This document shows, one piece after another, positions 10,602-21,947 of a stretch of DNA of 64,000 nt (position 1 is the first letter of the stretch; each line of letters begins with the position of its first letter). Location: positions 42,494,758 to 42,558,757 of the forward strand of contig OX485805.1 in the NCBI GenBank assembly GCA_950295325.1. Reading direction: 5' to 3'. The position numbers and the translations under genes were made by a program. The notes under the pieces were generated by a model. The model made no database searches. It was given only the letters and a program-made list of their open reading frames with translations, and had not been told where the DNA came from. The DNA is from Polytrichum commune. Lineage: Eukaryota; Streptophyta; Polytrichopsida; Polytrichales; Polytrichaceae.

Positions 10602-11990
10602 ATGGCTGCTCGCCACCTGACGCATACACGGCTCGGTTTCTTCAGTGGTGCGGCATTGATCGTGCTTGCAACTTTGATTCTTGCATTTTCCTACTTTTCC
10701 GTGCGCTCGGTGACTCCTTTGGTCGTCGATTCGACCCGGATACCCGTGCAGGAGTCTTCGTCGGTCAATCATCACGAGGACAAGCTCGTGCTAAACTGTT
10801 CCTCTAAGCTGTATGAGGTATGTGAATAAATGATTTTCATGAGTTAAGCATTTGATGTAATCCATGTCAAAGGTGTTCCTTGTGACTGAAACTTTTGGAT
10901 CCTCCTTAGGCGATGCACTTCGGTAGTTCATAGTGTTGATGGACAGTGCATTTGTGATAGATAGTGGATAGCTCAGGTCTGAATTGCTCCTCTAAGCTGC
11001 ATGAGGTATAGATTCTGTGGTTTTTAGGCTTTTGATGCAGTCCAGCTCAAAGGTGTTCCTTGTGATTAATATTTTTGAATCCTTCTTGGGTGAGACACCC
11101 GGGTTATTCATAGTATTGATGGATAGTGCATTTGTACAAATGCTCAGGTATATTTTACAGAGAGATTGTCCTCCAAGACCGAAGTCAATGTGGAGGAGAG
11201 AGTAACCCTAAATGATACAGACTTGGATAACTGGGACTGGACATGGAAACAAGAGCTTCGAATTCCATGCCATTTCAAAAAGTTCGATAGAGAAGAAGCA
11301 ATCCAGGTGCTACGAGGGACATGGATCGTCGTTGCTGGCGACTCGCAAGCCCGTCTCCTCTTTGTTGCTCTACTCGAACTACTCTTGCCGTCCATCGAAG
11401 AGCTGAAACCTCAGCTTTTCAAGCGCCACAGCAACTTCGAATACATGTTGGAGAAACAACAGATGCGCCTGAAGTTCGTCTGGGCACCGTATGCTGCCAA
11501 TCTGACGGCCATGGCGTCGGAATTTGGCGAGAGTCAGGTATGCCCCGATGTTTTGATTATGGGAGCAGGCCTCTGGCACATGTTACATGTTGGTGATCAC
11601 AACCATTATGGATCTTCTCTCTCAGAGCTGCAGAGAGCGCTTCGTTCTCTTCCCATGCACCACAAGAATGTTGCTGTTAAGGGTGCTATTCCCAGCAAGG
11701 ATCTTGTGTTGCCACAGATATTTTGGATGAGCTTGCCAACCCTAATACCTTCCCTCTTGCAAAGTGAGGTGAAGCAAAAGCAAATGACAACATATAACCT
11801 GCAAGTTTACTCAAGGGAGGTGCAGGAGAGTCAGATTCTCCATCCTAAAGGTGTAGCAATGTTATTGGACATTCAGAAGTTAAGCCATCGGTGCGGGCCT
11901 CAGTGTACTCGTGATGGTATACACTACAGTCAAGCAGTTTACCAGGCTGCTTTACAATTACTGATCAACAGTTACTCCCGTTGCCAATGA
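10602..11990 (+). CDS. Membrane-anchored SGNH/PC-esterase, CASD1-like
   Basis: Exon 1 is 10602-10817 (ATG in GCCATGGCT context). Exon 2 begins at 11148 (after GCTCAG) or 11163 (after TACAGAG), both in phase, and ends at 11990, giving about 350 residues. One hydrophobic segment at residues 11-30 suggests a type II signal anchor. Downstream come a GDS motif (GTWIVVAGDSQARLL), a CPDVLIMGAGLWHML block and a C-terminal DGIHY, which supply the Ser and the Asp-x-x-His expected of an SGNH hydrolase/acyltransferase. The arrangement resembles the luminal domain of CASD1 and plant TBL-type polysaccharide O-acetyltransferases, without the Cas1p multi-pass membrane part. The likely site is the Golgi lumen, acting on acetylated glycans; the substrate is unknown. 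The intron contains a tandem duplication described separately. Confidence 0.8.
10791..11147 (+). repeat. Tandem duplication spanning an exon/intron boundary
   Basis: Copy 1 (about 10791-10977) and copy 2 (about 10978-11147) are diverged direct repeats. Each starts with the coding end of exon 1 (TGCTCCTCTAAGCTGCATGAG in copy 2), then a GTAT donor, then shared intron sequence (CAAAGGTGTTCCTTGTGA) and ends in GCTCAG|GT. The donor and a potential acceptor are therefore duplicated. Confidence 0.85.
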
Positions 11991-11994
11991 GACT

Positions 11995-13160
11995 CCAATG
12001 ACATCATGATATTGATGATGTTCTCAGCAGTTTGACTGTTTTGGCTTGACAGGTGTCCCAGATCTGCATTAGCTCTGCACTCATTTCGATAAACTATGCT
12101 CCTTGTTAATCTCCCGTAGCGGGCACTATGGGTGATATACAAACTACTTCATCCTCATCCTACCTGGTGGCATTTTGATTCAACACCAGATTGCATGGAG
12201 TGCAGAGAGTTAGTTTCTGGGTGCAAACTTCAAATGAGATATCCTATGCAGCTTTAATGACTTAGCATTCTCAACTTGTTGGCGATGGCCACTTCAGTAA
12301 AGAGGCTCTCAATCAAACCATGCTCTCCACTGACATTATCATACATCAGTTGTTTTCAATTCAACTGTCATCTTACTTCGATGCCTTCCAGCAGTCAAGG
12401 TAGATTCATAAACACTAGTATCATACCAGTTTTCAAAAATGTCCTCATGGACTTCACTTTGGAAATTGAACACAGTCAATATACAAGTTTTAACTTGATA
12501 CCAAAAGAGGCGGGTCGGACTGGCCAGTGGCACCTCGACAAAAGAATACTAGAGACATTGTTTGTGCCATAGAAATCACCTTGACATTCACACAAATGAA
12601 TTCAACCCCATACCAAGATATCAACACCACCACCACAACAATCCACAAATCATAAGACCAAATAATCATATATAACAAACAAGGACATCAAGTAGATTAA
12701 CTCTAATACAAAAGGATTTTTTGGGCTATGGCAAAAATTCCATTCTAATACCAACCCTCCAACACCCCCTACAACCCTATAAACAAAATTTCAACACCAA
12801 ATTGGTTAAATTGATACCTTAACCCCATTGACCCTAACATACCCAAAACATCCATTAAATTCAGTCTCGCTTACTCATATGTAACAATCTCACCAAACTT
12901 CTTCAACCACATTCTACAACCTTATGGGATCGCACAATCGTATTATTTCTCACTAACATGTCTCACACCACTCTTCAATTTTTGTGGTGCACATCATAGA
13001 GATTGCTTGTTTGGAGCCACGTGCACTAACTATTCCCATACATGTGAATGACACAATTTTGTTTTCCCTCCATATGGCAAAAGCAAAAAAAACCAATATG
13101 GGTATGCTATAGTTAAATTTGTGGATTTACTAGCATTGTGAAGATTTAGGAGTGGAAAGT
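11995..13160. other. 3' flank of the SGNH gene and intergenic DNA
   Basis: The first few hundred bases are presumably 3' UTR. Beyond about 12560 the sequence becomes C/A-rich on the plus strand (CACCACCACCACAACAATCC and similar) and has no recognisable gene. Confidence 0.4.
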
Positions 13161-13650
13161 AGGTAAGTTGCTAGGATTTGTGGTAAGATCTAAAAGATAT
13201 TGGTAAAGTGGTCATTGCTTGCCAATGTCCAAGTTGATAGATTGGCGACAAGGCCTACACCTTATCAAGTTGACGGGGTAGGAATTTCTATATTAGTTGT
13301 ATCTATATTATGATAGACTTATGTGTCACATCTACAAGTAAGTATATTAAGGGTATTTCTAGTGAAGCTTCCTAATCCGTAGTATTTAAAGGCTCTTGGC
13401 AAAGAGTTCGACACCTTCTTCTAGTGCTTATGGGAGTGATAGTGTGAGGTAGGATAGACTTGAGTGTTAGAATTAGGAATGAGTCATAGTGTGATGTAGG
13501 ATAGACTTTAGTGTTAGAGTTATGACTAGTGTTTGTATTAAGGCCTCAGCCTTGAGGGTTTAACAAGGGTGAGAGCTACATTTGTTTATGAAATCTCTAA
13601 GTCGTGATTCTCTTTTTCTTTATGCCATTTGCCTCTATGTCAAAATTAAA
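13160..13650 (+). repeat. Possible solo LTR or retroelement remnant
   Basis: Promoter-like text (GTATTTAAAGGCTCTTGG near 13382) is followed by short internal direct repeats (AGGATAGACTT twice). The composition recalls plant Copia LTRs. I could not identify a primer-binding site, TG...CA boundaries or a target duplication, so this is tentative. Confidence 0.2.
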
Positions 13651-15440
13651 GGATCCAACATGTACAAATGGCTACTTCTAATAATTTCAATTCTTTCACA
13701 TTTCTATTAGATTGAGAGGGACTTCAAACACTTTCATGTTCATTGACAAAGACATCCAAGGCCCATGTCAAAGCTCACTTTGCAATTGTAGATCTTCATG
13801 TAGTTCATTTCAACCTGCAATTGCACCCCTTTAGTCTCTATGACAACATCCTTGCACATGTTGGACTTGTTTTTTTCAACACTACAAGTTTCTTTTCCAC
13901 CACCTTATGCACTAGGATCATCAATCAAGGTGTGATCAATATCACACTCAACTCTTGCAGGTTTCCATGGCTATGTCCACCAACTACCATCTATGACAAC
14001 ATCGGTTTCCATACCTAAGTCTATGCACATTTCTTGAGCCCCAAGCAACCATCCATCCAAAGCCCCTAAGAGGGTGGAGAATGGCCAACACAAGCAAAGA
14101 AAAGCAAACCTTTGTGACCCCAATGTGGTGCAAGACAGGTGCAAGGTGGAGGGTCTAGGCATAGCATTTGGTTCTTGTGAAGACATTAAATAATTATAAA
14201 ATTGTTCATCTTAGTTTCATCCAAATATAACAAGTTATACTATAAAGCTCAATCACTTACAAGTATTGACTTGTATGCATTGTCATACAAGTACAAATGT
14301 TATATATATTTTTTGATGGCCCTAGCCTTCATACATGTATGTAATTGAGAAATACAATATGCATAGCATATGCATACTTAACACAACAAAGTCCAAATTA
14401 ATACCCTTTTGTGCACTCACATGTACTCATATATGTTTACTATAGTTCGCCCCCCTGAGTTTGTAGGATTAATGTCTTTGTACATCTTGTTAGGTTAATC
14501 TTAACTAAGAGAATTGAGAGTCGTAAATTATTATGTGGTCATGAGGTTTTATTTGATGTGATTAATGTGTGTTTTGTTAGTTTGGTGGGTGATGTGAAGG
14601 AGGCTCAATTGGGATATTTTGACTTAAGTTAATTAAAAGTTGCGTGGTGGGTTTGAGTCATTCTTTAGCATTCTCTTGTTGATTACTATAATGTGAAGAG
14701 AGTGTATAGCTAGGATGTGATCTCTTGTTTTGTAATTTGTTTATGTGGGCTGGTGGTAGCGAGAATTAGGATTGTAGGATAATTTGGTTTGCAAGGTGTA
14801 TGTTGTTTATTTGTCATGTTGTAAGTACCATTAAAGGGGTGTATTCCATACTCACAATTTGAGGATTTCTGGGAGAGTTTGGTAATTTTTTGGTTTCCTT
14901 TGATTACTGTGTTGGAAGGATGAAGTTCGTCACAATAAGGGGGGGAATCATGGGGTTGGAGTCACTCAATCAGTAGGATGTATGGTCTTAATCATGTTGG
15001 AGGGTAGAATGATGGTTGGTGAGAACTGAGGATTGAAAAACAATGAGATCTTATTGTTGCCCATTTATTTCATGAAACATGGAAATGGTGAACATAGCTC
15101 AATGCAAGTTGATATTGATTTGCACTAATGATTGCCCAACAATCAAGATACACAAAGTGGATTAAAAGAAGATATCAAAAGTGATGCATAAAAAACACGA
15201 GGATGTCATTAAGGAACCAACATTTGTTAATTTTTAGGGTTGATTTACACATGAGGTCCAAACTAATTTTTTTGGGAGCCGATTCAATGAAATTTCAACC
15301 CTATTAGCCTTGAGACCGTTCTCAAGTATTCATTAGAATTAGATTGTAATCATGGCTAATTCTCCTATGTTTAATGGCCTCGAGGCCACAGAGTGGGGAC
15401 CATTGCAGGACAAGAGAAAGAAGAGGAGAAGAGAGGGAGC
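13650..15440. other. Intergenic repeat-like DNA, no gene recognised
   Basis: Strand composition changes from C/A-rich to strongly G/T-rich at about 14460. Only short frames occur and none resembles a known family. Confidence 0.4.
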
Positions 15441-15449
15441 CATTCAAAT

Positions 15450-15798
15450 TTTCAAGCAATCAAACGGCTTAAAACACTTCATAAATGTATCTTTAAGGAA
15501 ACACAAATTCTCGATTGAAAATTGACATTGGTCTTGAGACCAATTGCAAGAACCAACCTTCCCAAAATGGTGCACTCCTTGGTTGGGCTTAGACCACATC
15601 AAACCACAAACCACATCTATTCCGAATATACAAAACAATCCTTTGAAACAATCGACCTCAGGCATGGTGTAATGTGGTTGGGACCGATTTCAAAAATTGC
15701 ATCAATGAGAAGCACGGATTCCAACCTTCTTACACAAAAAATTGGTCTTGAAACACTCATAATTTTGGCACTAAAGAGTTCCAGATTTTCTTGTAGTG
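15450..15798. mobile_element. Probable CACTA element terminus
   Basis: The sequence ends at 15798 in TTTTCTTGTAGTG, which on the minus strand reads CACTACAAGAAAA, a classic plant CACTA tip. The adjacent 300 bases hold degenerate repeated words (TTGGTCTTGA, GGTCTTGAGACC, CCAACCTTC) like subterminal repeats. I found no matching opposite terminus, so this is probably a truncated copy. Confidence 0.4.
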
Positions 15799-15959
15799 TA
15801 CAGAACATCTGTCTACATCATGTGAATATATGAAGATAATCGTGTTCAATCACACTCATGAACATCTGATATTGAATCCCACTAGTAGCTCTCTATGTTA
15901 CCACATTGCTCAAAAGTTCTGCCGAGATTCATCTTCAGCCCCCCATGTAGTTTATTACA

Positions 15960-16560
15960 TTAAATCCTTGAAATTCTTCTCAATTGTGCTTAAAATATAG
16001 GCTTCAGGCATCCAATCTTCATTCAACCTGATGTATTGATTCAATGCACAAACACGCATATGTACTCTGTGAGCATGCTGTCCAACTGAGCAAAGCAGCA
16101 GCGTAGTATTCTTGGGTGATCAAGTATGTGATTTGGAAAATTAAGGAGCAAACAGAACCATATAATATCAGCAGAGGAATGGAGGGGGAACTTCTTCCAA
16201 GGCAGGAAGGAGCCATTGCTGTCTCCACTGAAATTGGCTGGGGTACAAGAGTCTTCATATGTTCAAGGATGCACTGTAATAGCTGTTCTAGCTTATTTGC
16301 AACTCCACAATTGCACATCAATCATCCTCCTCTTCCTGCTCCTACATGGGCATTGAAATCCATGCTCTTCAGCTTCCCACCGCGAGCTAATCAGTTGCAA
16401 TCGTCAGCCACTCTTGCTTTGGAAGCGCAGTGCAGACGCTCTGGATTCTTACGAATTATGAACATTTTGGCCGATTTCTGCTATGTTCAAGAATCATATC
16501 GTGCTATGCATAGCAGATCATGGGGCAGTCGATCCTTTCATCCTCTGAGCCTGTGAAGTG
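15960..16560. other. Moderately open region on both strands, unassigned
   Basis: Frames of 146 residues (+, to 16556) and 100 residues (-, 16019-16321) overlap here. Neither shows a recognisable domain. This could be a leader exon or an old gene fragment. Confidence 0.2.
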
Positions 16561-17480
16561 TTCCGTTTGAATCTATGTATCTTCCCATTGAGTCGCAGAT
16601 TGCACATTGCAATATTTTTGAAGGGGATGGCCTCAGAGGACTAAGTTGATCTAGTATGGTCTATGACGACGGATTTGACATGAAAGATTAAACGATTGCT
16701 TACAATCTATTGTCTGCAATAATTAGCCCTTCCTGTATTGTCTACTCGATTTATTCTAAATAGTAGCCAATCGAATTAGGGACTCATTCAAGCCAACCCA
16801 GACAATACATGAAGGCTTCTCGTTTGGTTTAGGGTGAGGCTCTTACAGAAAAGCAAGGATTGGCAAGGTAGCATGGAATTTAGTTTCATGAACACTATTT
16901 GCGAAGGGCCTAAACTAGATGCCTAGAGGTCTCAAAGTGTCACGCCCACTAATTAACAATATAAATCCATTCGTTAACATAAGTAATTTTTTTAAGTGAA
17001 CAAAATATCTACATGACGACATTTAGACTAGCACGTTGGGATACGTTAGATGATAGTCTTGTGTTTTAGCATGCAAGGGGAAGATATTTTTGAGCATATT
17101 AATGACAAGTGCCATGTTTTATATTTTAGTATGCAAGAGGAAGATATGCTTGAACATAGTAATGGTGAGTGTCATTTGTGTACACTTTAGTCAACTTGTA
17201 GACTCATGCCATGATATTAGTAAGCACACTTGAAAGCCAAGTGTCATGAGATGACACTTATAATGAAGTTGTTAATCATCCATGTAACCTAGCATACACC
17301 TCAAAATAGGGTACGTGACACTATTACACATGTGACACTAAATACTATAATTGGTGTAGTGATGGTGAAGATTGGTTGTTGTGAAGAGAACAAAACAAAA
17401 AGAAAAACATGTAAACCTATTTACGACAGAGATTATCCTTATCAAAGTCATGACATTAAGTAGCAAGCCCGAATTGACCT
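16560..17480. other. Intergenic, no gene recognised
   Basis: AT-rich DNA. A diverged tandem pair of about 70 bases occurs around 17058-17190 (TATTTTTGAGCATATTAATGA versus TATGCTTGAACATAGTAATGG). Confidence 0.4.
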
Positions 17481-17530
17481 TCTTGAAAGAGCATCAAACC
17501 GATACGTGCCAGTTTGATGCTCTTTCAAGA
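17481..17530. repeat. 19-bp perfect hairpin
   Basis: The arm TCTTGAAAGAGCATCAAAC (17481-17499) and its exact reverse complement (17512-17530) are separated by a 12-base loop. The sequence could fold as a short stem-loop if transcribed from either strand. No gene is recognised around it. Confidence 0.9.
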
Positions 17531-18950
17531 GCAAAGGTAACACTAAGTTTGAGTTTTACTTAGGCTATTTTAAATCTATTTGGGTAGTTACTTTCAATGC
17601 TTAGTATTAATTATCTCGGTTTCTAGGACAAAACTAATGTCAACTGGTGATAAAGGTTCTAATCTAGGCTAAATTACGATCTAAACAAATTTAAGTAGTT
17701 ATAAAGCAACGGGAAAGTTGGTGAGGTCAAAAAGGTAGTTACACTTTTTGGAAAAGTCTCTTGACACCTGCATTGGAAACCTCTTTGATACATTTTTGAA
17801 GCTTCTATATTTGATTAATTATCCATTCATTCACCCTTGCTTTGCAAGCTTTCCCTTCTTGTTGAGGTAAATTTGCAGGTACTCAAAGGATACTCTCCTA
17901 GCATTGCTACTTAATGTTATGGTTGCTCTTCATGCTATATACAATGATCTGGGCCCTAAAAATCCATAATCAATTTAATTCAGCATCAAAAAAGAATATT
18001 CATGCGAGACTTGATTTTTCAATTGCTAAGGTTTGAAAAGTACGGCTTTTGAGAAAACCATGTAAATATAAATGAAATTTTTGACAAAGTGTTTGACATT
18101 AACCTATATACTTCAAAACATTTCATTTCCAAACTATCCACTTATAAGTATGCTACTATGAGAAGACTGAAAAAGGAGATGGTGGCATCATCATGTACTT
18201 CCCCCCTCCATGTCACGCTTTCATAGCTCCTTTTATAGCCTCCACTCATCCACCTTCTACCCTATCACCTTGATTTCCAAAGATAGTAAATATAGAAGGA
18301 CCATCTGTAACCAATACCCTACAAGTTGTTGGTCAAACATGTGTCGTTCTTAAATTAATACTGCACCTCCAAATCCATATATTTTGTTACACATTGGACA
18401 TACGGCCGAATCAACTAATCAAGGACGCACCTGTTTCTCTAATTGATATGAACAAATTTGCACAAGTCATCTTTCTTTATAAAGCACAATGTAGCACTAC
18501 AGTAGATACTAGGGTCCCCAAGCAAAGGGAATTTTTTTTCCTTACATCATCATCATCATCACCCTCAACCCAAGTCAATGATGCAAACATAATATCATTT
18601 AACTTGTGCCTAATATTGTAAAACACCTTCTCCATTCAGATTGGTGGCCTAAGAACTCAGATTATTAGAGACTTGATTCTTAAATCTAGTATACTTGTGG
18701 GTGAACGTACTACTAAATGCATGTGGTCACCATAGAAACAAATATCTGAAAAAATCTTGTGTACACCGGCAAGAACCACAGTTGAAAACTTGAGAGCACA
18801 CAGATCAATAAGAGATTCTGGAAGAAGGTGACTGTCTTAATATCTTCATCCACTAGTCAACACGGACGCGCAGGAACACATCACTTCAAAAATGGGATCA
18901 GAAGCTTCGATCGAAGTAGCGTAAACAGGTTGCGTCAAAATTATTTGGCG
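17531..18950. other. Intergenic, upstream of the gene near 19 kb
   Basis: AT-rich DNA without a supported gene. The final stretch leads into a possible acceptor (TTTTGGGAATTTGCAG, ending 19014), so an upstream exon or leader of the next gene may lie here. Confidence 0.35.
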
Positions 18951-19130
18951 TTGTACTACAGTATTGTCAGAATTGATCTCAGGTAGCAGCAGTTGTGTTT
19001 TGGGAATTTGCAGGCACTGCAGAATTCGGAGACCAGCTCAAGCAAGCAACTTATCAATTGTAAGTTGCGCTTCAAGACTGCCAACAGATTGGTGGTGGTA
19101 CGATATCGATCGATCTTCAAACTCGGCAAA

Positions 19131-19856
19131 ATGCTGAAGGCCAAAATGACGATCGCGGAGATAAGCATTCCGCAAGACAAAGTCTCGCGGTCTGGTGGCG
19201 CGGGCAAAGGCACAATAGGACACGTCTTCAATTTGCGCGCGAGGCTCAGGGTGAGCAAGCGCACCATGGGCGGCTTGGCTGGCGAAGGAATCGACTACCC
19301 AGAGCTCGAGTGGAAAGAGACCATCGACTGGTTTGAGCATCACCCAGACGGGACCTGGCAGAACAAAGGGGAGGTCAAGAAAGACATGTTCGCGGCGAAT
19401 CCTGATTCCAACACCTTCAAAACATGGAAGGATTATCGCTACTTCCTTGCCTCCGACGCCACCAACAACCCTCCGGCTGGCCTCAAAGAGGCAGTAGACA
19501 AAGCTGCGACTAATGATAAAGACAAAGCTGCCAAACATTGGATTGCCACGAACGGTTTCGAGTGGACCATCGCCGTCACGGACCGGCCGGCACTTGGCCT
19601 TGCAGGCGGCAGCGGCGGAGGAGGTGGTGAGAGCCTTGCGACGGGAAACTCCAGGCGGCGAGTGATCCATTTTGACCTTGGATTCAAAGGCAGCCCCACT
19701 CGTGTCTCGGCAACGCAGATTCTAGAGACCATCAACGGCGAACCTACCATTCAGAAGTTCATCATCGGGGGGATCTCCAAGGCTGATGCTGACAACCCCA
19801 CCAACCTTGCTCGCTGGCGAACCCAACTCAACCAACAGGAGACCTTCCGTCCATAA
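19131..19856 (+). CDS. Unrecognised protein, about 241 residues
   Basis: An uninterrupted frame with clearly higher GC than its surroundings. The first strong ATG is at 19131 (AAAATGCTGAAG), with another at 19146. The frame stays open upstream to about 18993 and passes a TTTGCAG acceptor ending at 19014, so an extra N-terminal exon is possible. The protein has a basic start with a glycine-rich stretch (SRSGGAGKGTIG), a Trp-rich acidic middle (EWKETIDWFEHHPDGTW, KTWKDYRYF), a Gly linker (GGSGGGGG) and a C-terminal RVIHFDLGFKGSP block. It has no signal peptide or membrane segment. I do not recognise the family. Compactness and composition allow retroposition or horizontal origin, but that is speculation. 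Confidence 0.7.
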   Translation: MLKAKMTIAEISIPQDKVSRSGGAGKGTIGHVFNLRARLRVSKRTMGGLAGEGIDYPELEWKETIDWFEHHPDGTWQNKGEVKKDMFAANPDSNTFKTWKDYRYFLASDATNNPPAGLKEAVDKAATNDKDKAAKHWIATNGFEWTIAVTDRPALGLAGGSGGGGGESLATGNSRRRVIHFDLGFKGSPTRVSATQILETINGEPTIQKFIIGGISKADADNPTNLARWRTQLNQQETFRP

Positions 19857-19859
19857 CTT

Positions 19860-21940
19860 TGTCTATGAATGATTCCATTTTGAGAGGACGAAACTTTTGT
19901 CTGAAGAGATTTGGCATATTGATGTGTTTGAAGTGTCTGATTCTATAATTTCAACAATCGCGTTGCGAGGCTAATAGCTGCCCTTCCGTAGTAACAGCAC
20001 TTGGGCTCCTTAAGGATGAAAGGAGATGCTGGAAAGGTTGTAAATAGGTTGCTTTTCTTCTTTAACAGTTTTTTTCCTGTAACATCCACGAGAGGACAGA
20101 GCCTCTCGTGTCAAAGCCACATTTCCTTCTTGTATAATCTATACTGTTGTCCTACCTTGTGAAAGGATGAAAATTTGTGGGTATGTACATATGGACGTTT
20201 GTCCGCCCAGACATCCAAAACTCCCAACAGATGCTGTGTGCAACTTTCCTGATTGGGAACTTTCCAAGTTGCATAACAGGTTCCAGGTTCGTGATATTTT
20301 CTTGTGTACTTCATGCAAAGCACTCCGTACAAATTGCAGAAGTCCTTTACCACATGTAGAGGTCTGCCCAAGGATCTGCATCCTTCCAACCTTGAACAAA
20401 ATTACCAGGACAAACTCTTTTACACCATCTTTTACCACTTTGTGTCTAACAATCTTCCATATGTATGAGATTATTCTTGAAGAAAATTGAGAGGTTTTTC
20501 ACAAGATGTTGCAGCTGGGGCACAGACCTAGTTGTGTTACGAGTGAAGTGCCGTATCTACTAGTGTCTTCAATTTTTATCAAAAAGAAAAGAAACTTTTA
20601 TGTGCTAGTGTTTAACATCTTTGTTTAACAAACTCCTCTCCTTTCGAGTGAATGTAATGCAACTTTGGAGGCTCTTTTTCATGCGTCGTGATGGTGATGT
20701 GATTGGAGCACAGGATACCTAGAAGACAGATTCTAACAGAATCTCATTAGTGTGCAATTTCATATGTTTGCATATTGTCTTCTTTGCTCAAGCCTCTTCA
20801 ATTTGGTAGTTCCAGCATTGAAATCTTGGTTCTTGACAAATCTGCTCAGGAAAATTAATAGAACTTTACCCGAGTGGTCTAGATATGGGAATGCATGACT
20901 ACGGAATCGAAAGTAATTACTTGTAATTGAGATGGTGCAGTTTAACCTAAGGTGTTTTTTCTTCTACTGATTGATAGCCAGTGAAGACCAATCGATATCT
21001 CCTTCTCTCCCTTTTTCTACATCTGCTTATTGCAACTCTCCTTGAAATCGAAGCCTGTACAGATGTGAACGATCACGGTGTTCAGGGTGCCTCTTAAATT
21101 ACAGTTGGTACTTTAAACCAAGTGGCATGTACACACGCATGAGATTCATTTCAAGGAGACTGACCTACTGACCCGAGCATGACGTGCTTCAGACGACAGA
21201 GAAAATAACTTACTCATGACCGATTGCATTAATCAATGGTCGACGAGAATCAAGAATCCAGTTTCAACTATGAGACACAAGTTACATGCAATTACTTGCC
21301 GACAGTGCCCCTCAGCAACGCTTAACTAAACCCGAGAATCAATTTTCGCCTTTCGGTTCAATGCCGTAATCCCTAGACCGTTACGTACGTGCCTAACATA
21401 GCAACTACAGACAAAAAATACTAAGACAGCAGGATTCTAGAATTAAAGCCAATCTTACTGGCTTTCAACTCAGTTCTTCCTTCAGAGCAATTTCAGCCTG
21501 TACCAACTTTAGAGAGGCGAAGTTAAATATTAGGTATGGTTAAGCTCTAAATAGCAGAACGCGGGAAAGCCAGAGCACTTGATAATGCTTACCTTTGGTT
21601 TCTACTTTATTTTCCGAATGAGGTTGGTCGCACAGACATGCTTTGATTTGGCCCTGTAGTCCCAATCCAGTGTCATAATCCTCAATTTTACCACCATGAC
21701 TTGACACACATCTGAATTCAATAACATGTGCACATGGAGTATACTGCAATGGTAGTCTGGCTGTCAAACTCAGGTCCATGTAAATTGGTCAAGGAAAGAA
21801 AGGGAGGCCAAGGAGTGCATGACATTCAAGACCTACTGTGCCAACAACCTCGATGGTGCATGACGCTGCATTACGTAAATAAATAAGCTATAAACATATG
21901 AATATCATTGTCACATTCAAAGTTATAAAATTAAGAAGAA
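19860..21940. other. 3' flank and intergenic DNA
   Basis: Probably contains the 3' UTR of the gene ending at 19856. A 107-codon plus frame at 20167-20490 and minus frames there lack coding character. An inverted repeat (GAGAGGACAGAGCCTCTC) sits at 20091-20108. Nothing else was recognised. Confidence 0.4.
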
Positions 21941-21947
21941 AAAAACT

